A stretch of DNA of 64,000 nucleotides. Origin: Nothopassalora personata. Its lineage: Eukaryota > Ascomycota > Dothideomycetes > Mycosphaerellales > Mycosphaerellaceae. Every line of letters begins with the position of its first letter. The stretch's first letter is position 1. The DNA lies in contig CM066288.1 of NCBI GenBank assembly GCA_033816765.1, forward strand, positions 434,001 through 498,000. Reading direction: 5' to 3'. The notes under the pieces are model-generated. The model did not search any database, was not told where the DNA came from, and saw only the letters and a list, made by a program, of their open reading frames with translations. This document shows positions 12,080 to 23,566 of this stretch, piece after piece. Made by a program: the position numbers and the translations under genes.

Positions 12080-13680
12080 GAATAGGGAATATACTACCTC
12101 CTAAACTAAAGTAATAGAAGGATCTTAGCATATACCCTTATAGGGAAGCATTTAGGATAGTAAGTATCGAAGAATTTAAGAAGCAATTTAGGATAAACAC
12201 TCTATCTTAGTATAATAAGGTCGAAGTAGTAGGACACCTAATAACGTCGATAACCTAGGTATAGAAATATAAGCTTAACTAAAACGTAGAACTCCTAAAA
12301 TATAAGGCTCGAGTATACGCTTAAGGTAATTAAAAGGACGCTATAGGGGAAACCTACGTAGCAACCCTTTATATAAGACTCTTTAGGTATATAATAGCCC
12401 TAGTAGCCTACTTTAACCTTAAGACACTATAGATAGACGCCGTAAATGCGTTTCTTAATGCCCCTATACTATCGCTAGTATATATATACCCCTAAAGGAT
12501 TTAAGAAGGAAGGAAAGCTTCTAAGGTACTATAAAGCCCTTTACGGATTTAAGGAGTTCCCTCTACTATAGTATTTAGAGCTTAAAGACACTCTTAACGA
12601 CCTCGGCCTATCTAAAGTTACGGACTATCTTTTTATTAATAGGGAATTTTTAGTCCTAGTTTTCTTCTATATAGACGATATTTACTTTACTTAGCCCTTA
12701 AAATCCGAATTAAGAGCTAAGGAGCTTATTTAAGGATTAACTAACAAATACGAGATAAAGGTAATAGGACCTATTAAATAGTTCTACGGGATTTATATTA
12801 CTCGCAATCGTTAATAGCGGATCCTTAAGCTTAATTAGAAGGCCTATATCGAGAAGATTAGGCATTACTACGGTATCTTAAGGACGGAGAAGAGAATTAA
12901 AACCCCTCTACTAGTAGGTTATGTCGGTCTTAGAAATGAACTTTAGGCTACTACGGAAGAAATTAACGTTTATAGGTCCTAAGTAGGATCGGTAAACTTC
13001 GTAGTAGTAGAAACGCGCCCTAATATATTCTTTTTAGTCTCTCTTCTTTCTTAGTACCTAATTAACCCTATAAATGAGGCTCTTAGGGTAGTAAGACACT
13101 TAATTTAATACCTTCTCTATACTACGGACTATTTGATTAAGTACTTTGGCCTACCTGAATCTTCGGACTTAATACTACTAGAATTCTATAGGGCCTTAGA
13201 TGCCTTATTTGCTAACGATAAGGAAACTCGTAGATCAAGTAAGGCCTTTGTCTTTTTCCTTTTTAAAGGGGATTATTAACTAGAAAGCGGTTAAGTAGGG
13301 AATAGTTACGAAATTAAGCACTAAATTAGAGCTATATGCCCTTAGTTACGCCGCCTTAGAGGTCCTATAGTAGGAGAGGCTTTTTAGTATAGCTACCCTT
13401 AAATTAGAGAATCGGATACTCCTATACTATAATAACTAGTAGACTATAAGGATTGTTAAGGCCCTAAATAGCAGAATTAATACTAAGATAAGGTATATAG
13501 ACGTCTAACAATACTAGCTTAGGGAATAGTACTAAGTAGGACGCCTTAAAATTAGCTAGATAAGGATATAGGAGATAGCCGCGGACGGTCTAACTAAGGT
13601 CCTAACTCCTTAATAGCACTAGCGGTTTGTTAATTACCTTAATTTCATAGATTAGTAAATAGGCATATCCTTGCTTTAAT
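12080..13680 (+). pseudogene. Deleted Copia pol remnant (RT and RNase H)
   Basis: The plus strand shows the pre-RT segment (HPYREAF-like, then EEFKKQF), RT with IDAVNAFLNAPI and YIYP (about 12,430-12,500), and a frameshift near 12,490. After further RT sequence, RNase H ends in EIAADGLTKVLTP (about 13,570-13,615). Gag and integrase are absent, so the copy is internally deleted as well as RIP-mutated. It is a different family from the Copia at 1-5114. Confidence 0.75.
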
Positions 13681-14019
13681 AGCTAGGGGTTGCTATCTTT
13701 ACTTTACTTCTAAAATAAACACTCGTAGTTTATTTAGTTAGGGGCTAAGGACACCCTACCTTTATAACTAGAGAGGACTAAAGGACTTCTAAGAATAAGA
13801 TAAGGCCTATAACTCGTAGCAAAGCTTACCTAACGGTTATACGTACTTATAACGTAATAACCTTATATGTTTAGCGCGAATATAGCCTATATCTAATTTC
13901 TTAATCCTTCTAGCAACCCTCTCTTTTATAATCTACTTCGTACCGCCGTTAATCTCCTTACTAGGTAGCCCCCTTAGCTTAGTTAGTTACCCTTTAACTA
14001 CTATACTAGGGTACGACTA
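13681..14019. other. Repeat-derived spacer
   Basis: AT-rich sequence with the same CpA depletion as its surroundings. I see no coding frame or boundary in it. Confidence 0.4.
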
Positions 14020-14890
14020 TATCCTAGAATACTAGAACATAAGCATTAGAACTCTTAAAATAGAGCCTATTTTAGAAGTTAAGATACCTATACTACTTAA
14101 TTTAGGTCTAGCCGAGCCTAAGAACGCGCTACCTCTACTAACTATACTAGAAGAGGCACCCTTAAACCCTAGAAACAAGTCTACTATGTCTATTAAGGAG
14201 TTCTAATAACTCCTTAAGGCGAGCTAGGAGATAGGCTACGAATCCAATACTAAGCTAATTAGTAGCCTAAGAAAGAAGTACGGGGCAAAGAAGACTCCTA
14301 TAAAAGAGGTATTAGAGGAGAAGCAAAAGGCTTAGAATAAGACGTATAAGGACTTTAAGTAGAAGAGCTAACTCTAAAACTACGTCTATAGGTTACTTAG
14401 GACCCTCGCTAAAGGACGAAGACCTCGCCTCCCTAAATTTAACCTTAGAGAGAAAAATAAAGCTTTTAAGCCTATCCTTAGACTTATTAAGCAATTCTTA
14501 GGTATCCGCGGCGACCTTAATTACGATTCTAGGGTAGAAATTAATAAGTAGTTACTAGATTAGTATAAGAGTACTACTCTAGGAACTAAGGACTATATAC
14601 CTACCTATAACATTAATAACCTTACTAAGCTACTTTAGGGTATTTAATAGAGTATAATTAAGTCTATTCTAAAGAAGGAAATAGCCTCTAAGAAGAGAGA
14701 GGTACCCTAAGACGAAGAGACTAATAAAGAGGAAATCCTAAAGAAGAAAATAAAGGGTACTATTACTAGTTAGGAGGAAGTTATCGAGGACCTTATCTAT
14801 AAAGTTAAGGGTAATATAAACAAGGTTATAAAGGATATAAAGGTCCTTAGCGCTAAGATTACTCTACTTAGTTCCTATATAGAGTAAGGG
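14020..14890 (+). pseudogene. Unidentified retrotransposon-like ORF remnant
   Basis: One plus-strand frame from about 14,050 to 14,890 is continuous except for TAG/TAA codons. It encodes a Lys/Glu-rich, helical, gag-like protein (for example SLRKKYGAKKTPIKEVLEEK and GRRPRLPKFNLREK). No catalytic or zinc motif is visible. Because stops fall where Gln fits, it was probably an intact gene before RIP. Not recognised. Confidence 0.35.
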
Positions 14891-15056
14891 GGTATATAAA
14901 GCGCTAGGATAATGCATAGATAGTAGGTTTTAAGGGTAATATAACCTAATTAAGTATAGTAATTACTTGTCTTTAGGAAATAAGATTAGGCACCTAAATT
15001 ATAGAGATTAAGAGCTTCTTATTAAAAGAAGACTTATATAAGCACCTTAAGGGTGC

Positions 15057-15251
15057 TATTAAGGAATGTCGTAATGTATAGCACGCCCACGACCTCTAGT
15101 CGTAGATGAACTAATTCTTGCCTTTTGTTCAAGACGCATTACGCGTCGTAAGGTGTACGTATACGTGTTACGTGCGGCTTAGTAGCCGGTCGCGACCGCA
15201 TGTTACATGTAAGGCCATATATAAGGGTTAGCTACTAGGCTGCCCCTTACA
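15057..15251 (-). repeat. 3' LTR of the complete chromovirus
   Basis: Starts TATTAAGGAATGTCG and ends GCTGCCCCTTACA in plus-strand reading. Same length as the partner at 21,459-21,653. The differences I could align are C-to-T or G-to-A in CpA/TpG context, apart from an occasional reverse difference. Confidence 0.92.
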
Positions 15252-15424
15252 ATTGCCTCCCCTCCCGTGCGAGCTGTCCTTAGCTCGCTAGTTGCTACGT
15301 AGAGGCTCCTACGTACTTCTAAAACTATAGTTACTATGCGGCCTATATGCGGGTTACGTACGTATCGTTATGTAGGTGTAGGTAAGTAAGGCTTAGTTAC
15401 TATACCGACGTAGCTAGTTAGGGG

Positions 15425-15431
15425 CATAAAA
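15425..15431 (+). promoter_or_regulatory. TATA-like box upstream of the antisense gene
   Basis: CATAAAA lies 130 bp upstream of the ATG at 15,561, and the same motif in the same surroundings is kept in the other copy (minus strand near 6287). It could be the core promoter of the antisense gene. Position and conservation are the only evidence. Confidence 0.3.
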
Positions 15432-15539
15432 CTCTAGCCTAACCTAGTTCTATTTCGTAGTACGTTCCCTAGCGTACTACCTCCGTCGCACTACTACTAC
15501 GCACCCGTACCGCATCCGTACCGTAAGCGCCTCGCTAGC

Positions 15540-15560
15540 ATTATTATTATTATTATTATT
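15540..15560 (+). repeat. (ATT)7 microsatellite ending at the antisense gene's ATG
   Basis: Seven ATT units directly precede the start codon. The other copy has three units plus an ATC at the same place (minus strand, 6171-6182). The tract is therefore a length-variable 5' leader. Confidence 0.8.
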
Positions 15561-16550
15561 ATGTCGGACGGGCCCTCCTCGCCGCTATTCTCTAGCCGCT
15601 CCGCCTCCTCTAGTAGTACTAGTAGCGACAGTACTACTAGCGCCTTAGAAGACGAGCGCCGCTAGGCGGCTCTAGTACGTAACGCACCTAGAACGCCTAG
15701 TGGTCGTAAGCGACTAGTATTACCCTCGTAGCTACTAACGCCCTCGCCCGCTACTAAGCTCTCGTAGCGGATTAACATGTATATACGGTACCTCCTATAC
15801 TTCGTTAGGGGTAAGTCTCTACGCGCGCCGCCTACGATTCGTATACTAACTACTTACTAGACGAGGCCGATGACTATAATAGTGTTACTACCGGCGAGCT
15901 CCTAAGGAAGTGTAGCCGCTATAGGCGTAATAGACATAGCTACGTGCCTAACACTAGCTACGCTATCGCCTCGCTAGTAAGTCGCCTATGCGCCGCGCGC
16001 TCCTAGCGCGACTTCCTTACGGCTATAATAGGCTAGGCGCCTATAGACCTCTAGTAGTAGGAGCTAGTAGAGTAGATCCGCCTATATACCTAGCTAGGTA
16101 ACGACATTACGGAGGTAAGTCGCTACTTCGCTCCTACGAGTCGACTACTACTCGCGTGCGGGGGCTCTAGTGCGTCTCCTATGCTTCGGCTAACCCTTTC
16201 TATAGGCTATTAGGCAATTTAATGCCTATAAGTATAAGCGTGCCGGGGAAACCTGTATACGTGCTTCTACCGCCGCTACTACTACCGCCGCCCCCGCCGC
16301 CGAAGCCCTCGCGCTCTAGTAGGAGTAGAACCGCGCCCTTAATAGGCTATTCGAACTCGGCCGCGCCGTAAGTCGTATGTTCCTCGTATACGTGTACCCT
16401 ACTAACCGTAGTCCTAGTTCCTATAGGCGTAGAACATTAACACTACCGCCGCCGACTAGGCGTTCCTACCTAAGTTACTACGTAACAACAACTAAGGCGC
16501 TCGCCTTATACGCTGCTCGCGGGCTCCTCGCCTACTACTACTCTACGTAG
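15561..16550 (+). pseudogene. Three-exon antisense gene of the chromovirus, copy 2
   Basis: Exon 1 is 15,561-15,810, intron 1 15,811-15,860 (GTAAGT, branch TACTAAC, acceptor TAG), exon 2 15,861-16,114, intron 2 16,115-16,205 (GTAAGT, branch GGCTAAC, acceptor TATAG), exon 3 16,206-16,550. Joined, they give 283 codons. Thirteen internal stops occur (three, seven and three per exon) and every one is TAG, which fits RIP of CAG Gln codons. The N terminus is Ser/Thr-rich (SSSSTSSDSTTSALEDERR). The middle is a helical domain (NSVTTGELLRKCSRYRRN) and exon 3 has an Ala/Thr run and Arg/Tyr-rich tail. It ends about 90 bp from the pol stop, tail to tail. Not recognised; no membrane segment or catalytic motif is evident. 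Confidence 0.72.
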
Positions 16551-16637
16551 CCCCTAGTAGGCGCGCTACTCTTTAGCTTTTGTTTTGTTTATAGTTAAGA
16601 AAAGTTTTATTTATACTCTAGTGCTCCTATGCTAGTC

Positions 16638-19600
16638 TTATTTGCTTCTCCTTAACGCCTTATAGTCGGCTACTATACGATCCGCATTCGCGAGGCCCTC
16701 CGCCGGTTCCTAGCTATTATACTCCTCTAGCTAGTCCTTCTACTAGACTAGATACTATAGCTTACCCTTACGCTTACGCCTATCTAGCACTACCTCTACC
16801 TTATACTCTCCGTCCTTATTAGCTAGAGGGGGTACGGGTCCATCCTTATCGCTACCGATATACGGCTCGAGGAGAGAGATATAGAAGACGTTATAGAGCC
16901 TTAAGTCGGCTAGTAGCGCTAGGCGGTACGCCTACGAACCGATAGCGTCCGTAATGCGGTATAGGCCGATGAACTTCGGACCTATCTTCTTCTTTAGCAC
17001 TACTAACTTAAGGTTCTTCGTTAATAATAGGACTAAGTTACCTACGCGGTAGGTCTTAGCTTAGTAGGTCTTATTGTAGTAGCGAGCCTAGCTTTCTACT
17101 ATAGCCTTCTATCGCTCCTCGAGTATAGCGCGTAGTTTTTGCATGCGACTCGTAGCTGTTACCGCTACTAGTACTTCCCCCCCCTAGGTCTCGTCTCGAG
17201 ATCTAGTTAGTATAGGGGCAATCTTAGGTCGCTAACCGTACGCTATCTCGAACGGACTTATCCGTAGTGTTAGGTAGATGCTATTGTTAGCTACGAATTT
17301 AGCAACTATAAGCTACTTAGCCTACTTAGTTTAATTATTACTACAGTAATAACGAAGGTATTGTTCGAGGGTTTAGTTTACCCTCTTAGTTTAGCCGTTA
17401 GTCTAAGGGTAAAAGGCCGTAGATAGCTTACGCTTTACACGCGCCTCGAAGTAGAAGTTACTCTAAAACTAACTAGTAAAGACCGGACCTCGGTCGCTTA
17501 CTATACCTAACGGGATACTACAGTGTCGCACGACTTCGTCTCGTAGGAGCCTCGTAAGCTCTACGGCTATATAAGTCTTTATCGTCGGGATGTATAAGCT
17601 CATTTTTAAGTAGCGATCGACTATTACTAGGATCGCATTATATACGTAACCGGCTCGCGTACTTAGAGGTAGGTCCGTAATAAAATCCATAGTAATTTCC
17701 TACTACGGTCGCTCCGGTCTAGGAAGCGGTTATAGCCTACTATAGGGTCGATAGCGTTTAGCCTTCGAACCCTAGTAGGTTCTATAGGCTTAGACGTATT
17801 ACTTTACGTCCGTGCTAAGTGAGTCCTACTAATAATTACGTCGTAATAGCTCTTTAGTCTTAGTCCTTCTAAAGTACCCCGCGAGGACGTCGTCGTAGTG
17901 TATGCGAATTAGATGCGACCTAATTACGTGATCCCTAGGTACTACGATCGCGTCTCCGTAGTACATAAGGTTATCCTTTATATGCTATCCCTTAGCGTCC
18001 CTCGCGCTTAGCGCCTACGCTAAGTATACGATACACTAGTCGTCTTACTACTACGCGATCTTTATTAAGAGTAGGATTAACTCACCCGTCGAGCTATAAG
18101 CTTAACCCTATATTACTATAGCGTATACTACTACTAGTAACGACGGCTTATCTTAATAGGGAAGGTTACCTCTCCGCACTACTATTACCGCGCCTATATC
18201 GCCCTACATCGCCTCGTAGGTAGTAAGCACGCGCTTTACCGTCGGCTCGCTTATCCCTTCTAGAGACTCCTTCTAGAAAGATAGCTTACTTTATAAGGTA
18301 GGTAGCAAGTTCGAAGTTTGTTATGTTATAGCTACGTAGTTACTACGTCTCGAAGGCGCGTCGGCTAGGTTAGTCTTACCCGGCCAATGCTCTACTATAA
18401 AATTAAAAGACTATAGGAACGTAGCCTATCGAGCTTACCGCCTATTTAGCTACTTTACTATTATAAAGCCCTATAGGTTAGCGTAGTCGACTAGCACTCG
18501 CACCGTATACGTAGCGCCCTCTAAGTATAGCCTCTAATGCTTAAAAGCCTTAACTACTATAAGTAGCTCCTAATCGTGCGTCTCGTAGTTACACTCGGCT
18601 AGTATTATCTTACGTAAATAGAAGGCAATTAGATGCTACTTAGTCCTAAACAGCTAAGAGATAATGCCTATAATCGTAAAACCTAAGGCATCCGTCTTAA
18701 CCCTCGTACGTAACGAAGGATCGAAGTGCCTTAGGATAGGTGCTCCGAGGAACCTAGCTTTTAGCCGTTAGAACGCTTACTCCTCGTAAGCGGACTACAT
18801 AAGAGGCCCTTACTTCTTACTATTCTTACATCCCTTTAGTAGGTCTATTAATAGCTTCGCAATCCTCGAGTACCCTTCGATAAAGCGCCTATAGAAGTTA
18901 TAGAATCCTAGGAAGGATTGAACCTTATAAAAACTCGTAGGCGTAGGCTATTCCTCGATTACGGCTACCCTACTCCTATCTATCGATACGCCTACGACGC
19001 TTACGATAAATCCTAGGAACTCTATACTCTCCTAGAAGAAGTAACACTTATTAGGGTTTGCGAATAGAGTAAACTTCCGTAGCCTTATAAGCACTTCGCG
19101 TACGGCTCGCACGTATGCCTTACGCGTCTCGCTATAGATAAGGATATTATCTAGGTAGACTACGTAAATGTTATTAACTAAGCCGGTTAGCGCCTTATTA
19201 ATATACCCTTAAAAGGTTACTAGTGCGTTAGTTAACCCGAACGGCATTACTAGGTACTCGTAGTATCCGTATCGCGTACGAAACGTAGTCTTCCACTTAT
19301 CGCCTCGCTTAATAGGGATATAATAGTAGGCGTCCTTTAAATCGATTATAGTAAAGAACCTAGAACCTAACAGCCTATCTAGCGTCTCGCTAATTAGGGG
19401 CAGGGGGTATCGGTTCTTTACTATAATCTTATTTAAGCCTCTATAGTCTATATAGAGCCTAAGAGTACTATTCTTCTTTAGTACGAATGGGATAGGCGCA
19501 CCCGCCTCGCTTACGGATCGCCTAATCTACCCCTTCTCCATTGCTTACGTAAGGTACCCCTTTAAGGCCTCTAACTTAGTTAAGGACTAGTAGTATAGCG

Positions 19601-21400
19601 GCTTAAAAGGGGGTTTCTTTCCTTTAACGAGATTAATCGTATACTTAACCCCGTCGGGCATCTTGCGCTTCGCCTACTTATTAGGTACGTATACATCTCG
19701 GAAGTCTATAAATTCTTTAGGCTACGAGGGGCCCTCTCCTTCGGGTACTGCTATAGTAATAGCCCGAACACTTATCGCATAAACCTACTTTAAGCTCTCG
19801 AGATCCCTAAGGAACTCGCGTACGTTACGCTACTAAATCGTAGGCGTCTCTATACCGTAGTACTACTAGTCCTTATAATCGCTCTTCACGATCCGATTAC
19901 GGTGCCTCTAGGGTCTACCTAAAATTACTAATAGCCTACCTATAGGTACCGCGTAGTAGATAGCGTCACTTACGCGCTCTACTCCCGCGTTATTAGCGAG
20001 TCGCAGCCGAACCGTAAAGGCGCCGTAGTAATACCCTAGGTTATACGTATACGACTCTAACTTCGGTAGCCTTACCCTATTAATAGGTTGCATTTAATGT
20101 CGGAGTATATACTTATACGATACTAGGCTAAGATCCGTATAGTTATCTAGGAGAAACGTAGCCTCGCGAAAGCCCTTACGAGTCTCGACTACGCCTCGTA
20201 AGTAACGCGCTAGACACGCATCTACTCGCCTTAAAGGGTCGACTTTAGGAAAACTCGGACTTAGGAGCGACCTACTTCTAGTCCTCTACCTTTTCCCTAG
20301 TCGCTACCCTTCTTAGTTAGAGCCTTCGTAGCGTCTATCCTACGAACCGCTTACGCGTTACGGTCCTTCTATAGGTACCTATTCGGGCAATCCGTCTTAA
20401 TATAACCCTTCTTATAGCATCTATAGTACTCCGCTTTAGTCCTATCGAAGGTTATAGACAATCCGCCGGCGTCCCGCTAGTAACTCGTACCCGGGTCGCG
20501 TGACGCCTAACTATGCTTCTACTACTTCGAGCTACGATCGCTTCGCCCTTAGTCGCCCTTAGTCTCTCGCCTACGGCGACTATGCTGCCCGCGGTCGTGC
20601 CCTCCGCTGCTACGCTCCGTGCTTTTAATACGCGAAGCTAGGATTACTAGTTCCTCTCTAGTTGTTAGGATATTATAAAACTTAACGATTACGGACCGTA
20701 GGCTAGGCGTAAGCTTAGCGAGCATGTGTCGTACGCGTTACGCCTCCGTATAGTCCCCTAACTAATCCTCTATAATATCTAGCTTAGTCGTAAACTGACG
20801 CACTGTCTAGTTGTCCTTCTGTTTCACCGCCTTATACTCTAATATCACGTTAAGTACGCGGTTTATAGGGTTACCGCATACGTCTCGACAGAACTCCTTA
20901 AAGTCCTAGTATATATACCCTTTAAGGTTAAGGACGCTATAGTTAGCGTGCTATCGCTTACTTGCCTCTCCGCTTAGGTACATAACCCTATATAGGACCT
21001 TTAACTCGTTCGTCGTATACGTGCCGCCTAAGAGGGTGAAGATAAGAGAGAGCTCCCTTAGGAATACCCGTGCTTTCTTAATCGAGTCCCCTCTAAAAGG
21101 CGTAGGTTCTTTAAGACGTAAACGTGTCGCATGCGATGCGACCGCGCCTCGAGCTGCGATATTATCGTTAGTTACTATAGATAGAGGAGGGGGAGTAGGG
21201 GATGGTTCTCCGCCGGATTCGCCCTAAGGGTCCGCCGGCGGTACGCTTACGTCCCGCAAGATCTCTAACTGTTCAATCTCCCTCTATATCTCCTTCTCCT
21301 TAACCTCTACCCGAAGGGCATCCCTCCTTACGACTAAGGCTGCACGCCTCGCTTGTTGCTAGGCCCTAGGGCTTAGGGGAGCCGTAGGCGTAGCGCTGCT
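16638..21400 (-). pseudogene. Chromovirus gag-pol, RIP-inactivated
   Basis: Reading the minus strand from 21.4 kb: gag with a knuckle at about 20,370-20,435 (YRCYKKGYIKTDCP; the second Cys and the His are changed to Tyr, both RIP-type), then protease near 19.9-20.1 kb. RT lies near 18.8-19.5 kb, with MPFGLTNA and YLDNILIYS, where the second catalytic Asp of YLDD is Asn. RNase H is at 18.3-18.7 kb. The integrase core is at 17,469-17,690, with MDFITDLP and VSDRGPVFTS supplying the first two acidic residues. A terminal chromodomain ends in EGLANADRIVADY near 16.7 kb. Numerous TAG stops remain. The exact gag start is unclear. Confidence 0.85.
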
Positions 21401-21446
21401 GTCGTCGCGTTCGGACTCTATAGCGTGTATAGATTGCAACGAAGAG

Positions 21447-21455
21447 AAGAATTAG
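21447..21455 (-). promoter_or_regulatory. Candidate self-priming primer-binding site
   Basis: Three bases after the 5' LTR end (minus strand) the sequence CTAATTCTT is the exact complement of AAGAATTAG inside the same LTR (21,521-21,513). No tRNA-type TGG start is present at the PBS position. In Tf1/sushi-type elements the RNA 5' end folds back to prime on such a site. If so, transcription should start at about 21,521. Confidence 0.4.
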
Positions 21456-21458
21456 AAC

Positions 21459-21653
21459 TGTTAAGGGATGTCGCAATGTATAGCACGCCTACGACCTCCA
21501 GTCGTAGATGAACTAATTCTTGCCTTTTGTTCAAGACGCATTGCGCGTCGCAAGGTGTACGCATGCGTGTCACGTGCGGCTTGGCAGCCGGTCGCGACTG
21601 CATGTCACATGCAAGGCCACATGTAAGGGTTAGCCACTGGGCTGCCCCTTACA
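21459..21653 (-). repeat. 5' LTR of the complete chromovirus, lightly mutated
   Basis: Starts TGTTAAGGGATGTCG and ends GCTGCCCCTTACA on the plus strand. It keeps many CpA and TpG dinucleotides (GCAATG, TTGGCAG, CACATGC) that its partner LTR has lost. It is the closest of the three LTRs to the ancestral sequence. Confidence 0.92.
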
Positions 21654-21658
21654 GGTGC

Positions 21659-23566
21659 TACTACTTGTAAAAAACATAGTTTTTTATACCCTAATTTCCA
21701 GACTTAATACCCTAGTTCCAAACTTCTATCTCTACTAGTTTCACAGAAGGCCTTCGTTCGCATTCTGGGACCTTGCAGCGTCGTCGATTTAAGGAACGAG
21801 CGCCAAGATGCATAGGACCTAGCTTTGCGAGATTGCTAGCGTGGAGTCGACCTCCGAATATGCAGGGCTACTGTAGACAGCCTGGCTGGCTATTTTCGGG
21901 CGGGGGCTAGTTCTTACAGTACCTATAATAAGTTGATGAAAATGCCTCGTTGCGACGTCGCATGGCCGGCTTGCGGCCCATGCTACAAATCTAGACAAGT
22001 ATGCCTTGGGTACTGTACTGTACAGTGCGGGCGCCGGCAACCATGAGGAATGTAGTTTGTCAGGCAAGCCGGGTTGCAGCGAATGAGTTCGGACTGCTTG
22101 CCGACATATGCTTTGGAGGACTTGCTCCTGGCTGCTGTCCACAATTCTGGCTTTGGCAGACACGTGCGGAGGCCTGTCAAATTGGTGTCTCGCTGTTGAC
22201 TCCAAGGCGCAACGGGAATTGGTGACAGAAGTCTGTTCTCTCACACACTGAAGACTACAGCGACTGGCTTTGTTTCACTTGCGATTTCCTCGCAGGGCAG
22301 CGAGACGAGGAGGATGCAGCTCCGATATATCGTATCGCCTTGCTGTACGTGGACTCAGAGTTGAGCTCAATCTCTGACGGTGCTGTACAGACGTGCAAGC
22401 TACTGTCACTTGATGTGTGATGTGTGTGTCTGGATTGTACTGTATTGTCTACGAAGGTGGAAGAAGGGCCGCTATATAACTAGCTTGTGCACGGGCACGG
22501 ACCTATAACCTATTGTATTCACTTCAAGTCTGTCTTCCTTGCTCAGTCTGTACCAGGTCAGCAGGGAGGCTATCTTTCCATGCGCTAGTCGGCGACGAGC
22601 TGATGATTTCGGCCTCAAAATGGTGGTATGCTCCAATTCTGGCGATTAAACTTGACAGAGTCATGGAGAAACAATCCTGCTCCAACCAACGACGCACAGG
22701 CTACGGAAACGACTCTCAGGTCCATAAAACCCAAATGACAGTCTCAGGCAAGCATTCTGCTCCACGACACGGTGCTGGGTCTACATGCTATAGCGCGGGA
22801 CTTGGACCTCTTGTTTAGCGATTCCAGTACGCGAACGCGGCAGCTCGATGTGCAAAAGCTCCGTGCTGTGACACAGAAGGTAGACAAAGATCTTACGCTG
22901 TTTCTCAAGCTTGGAGTTGATACATTCCGAGTCGTCAGATGTTCAGACCTACACCTTGGACCAGTGTCACGCCCGGATTATGGTGAGTGCCAGTATACTT
23001 CTGCGGACTGGCACCTTCCTGAAAGGTGAAGATAGCTTCCAAAGTACCACTGAGCACAGGGTACTTTATGAGCGCATTCATGCGGCGTGTCGTGTCATCA
23101 AAGTGTCTGCGCGCTTGGCTCTGGAGGACATTCGCATTTGTGAGAAAGGCCACGATCTCAAGTTGGGATCTCAAGACCCCCGGCTGTTGAGCGTGGTGTG
23201 GCCCTCGGCCTGCTCCTTTCATCGTAACCAATCCGGATAATGGCGAAATCCAGCACGCCAGAGAGTGGATTTCGATGATCGGTCAAATTGCTGTCCTGCC
23301 TCTGGCATTTATACTAGCATGTGCTTCATTATCTTCGATCATCATGATTTGACAATGCAGCAGAGTGGCCAGCTTCTGAAGCCTCCGACCTCATTATGGA
23401 CGTCATGTTCACAGGCTTGACCGTATGATTGATGAACGACTTACGTCTACGCCTCAAAACCCGATTCTGTCATCTCAGCATTCGTGCTCGATGAACAAAC
23501 TACCACATCGCACCTGTTACAAGCAACGCCATGGCTACATCGTTTCTGCAGCCGCCGCATACCACC
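21659..23566. other. 1.9-kb gene-poor border between chromovirus and gene island
   Basis: GC-balanced sequence without RIP. Short overlapping open frames (up to about 140 codons) occur on both strands, especially 21.8-23.2 kb. None has a recognisable motif, a plausible exon chain or a clear start context, so I call no gene. It may hold promoter or UTR sequence, or decayed genic sequence. Confidence 0.5.

Larger units (their letters stand above)
15057..21653 (-). mobile_element. Complete chromodomain Gypsy retrotransposon with an extra antisense gene
   Basis: Two 195-bp LTRs (15,057-15,251 and 21,459-21,653) flank 6.2 kb. The 5-bp direct repeat GGTGC sits immediately outside both ends (15,052-15,056 and 21,654-21,658), so the insertion is intact. 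On the minus strand lie gag with a zinc knuckle, protease, RT, RNase H, integrase and a chromodomain, ending at about 16,638. The remaining 1.4 kb before the 3' LTR holds a plus-strand gene. RIP is heavy inside and in the left LTR but light in the right LTR, which borders the gene island. Confidence 0.92.

Noticed and set aside
15561..16550. Reading TAG as glutamine by an alternative genetic code
   Set aside because: Island genes such as Dcp2, importin beta and SNF2 use CAG freely and end at ordinary stops. TAG enrichment is limited to repeats and matches CpA-to-TpA mutation.
21021..21227. Short plus-strand basic ORF near the chromovirus 5' end
   Set aside because: It overlaps the gag of the minus-strand chromovirus and has no features of its own.
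21819..23240. Several overlapping 70-140-codon frames on both strands
   Set aside because: No domain, no consistent exon chain and no codon bias clearly favouring one strand; treated as intergenic.
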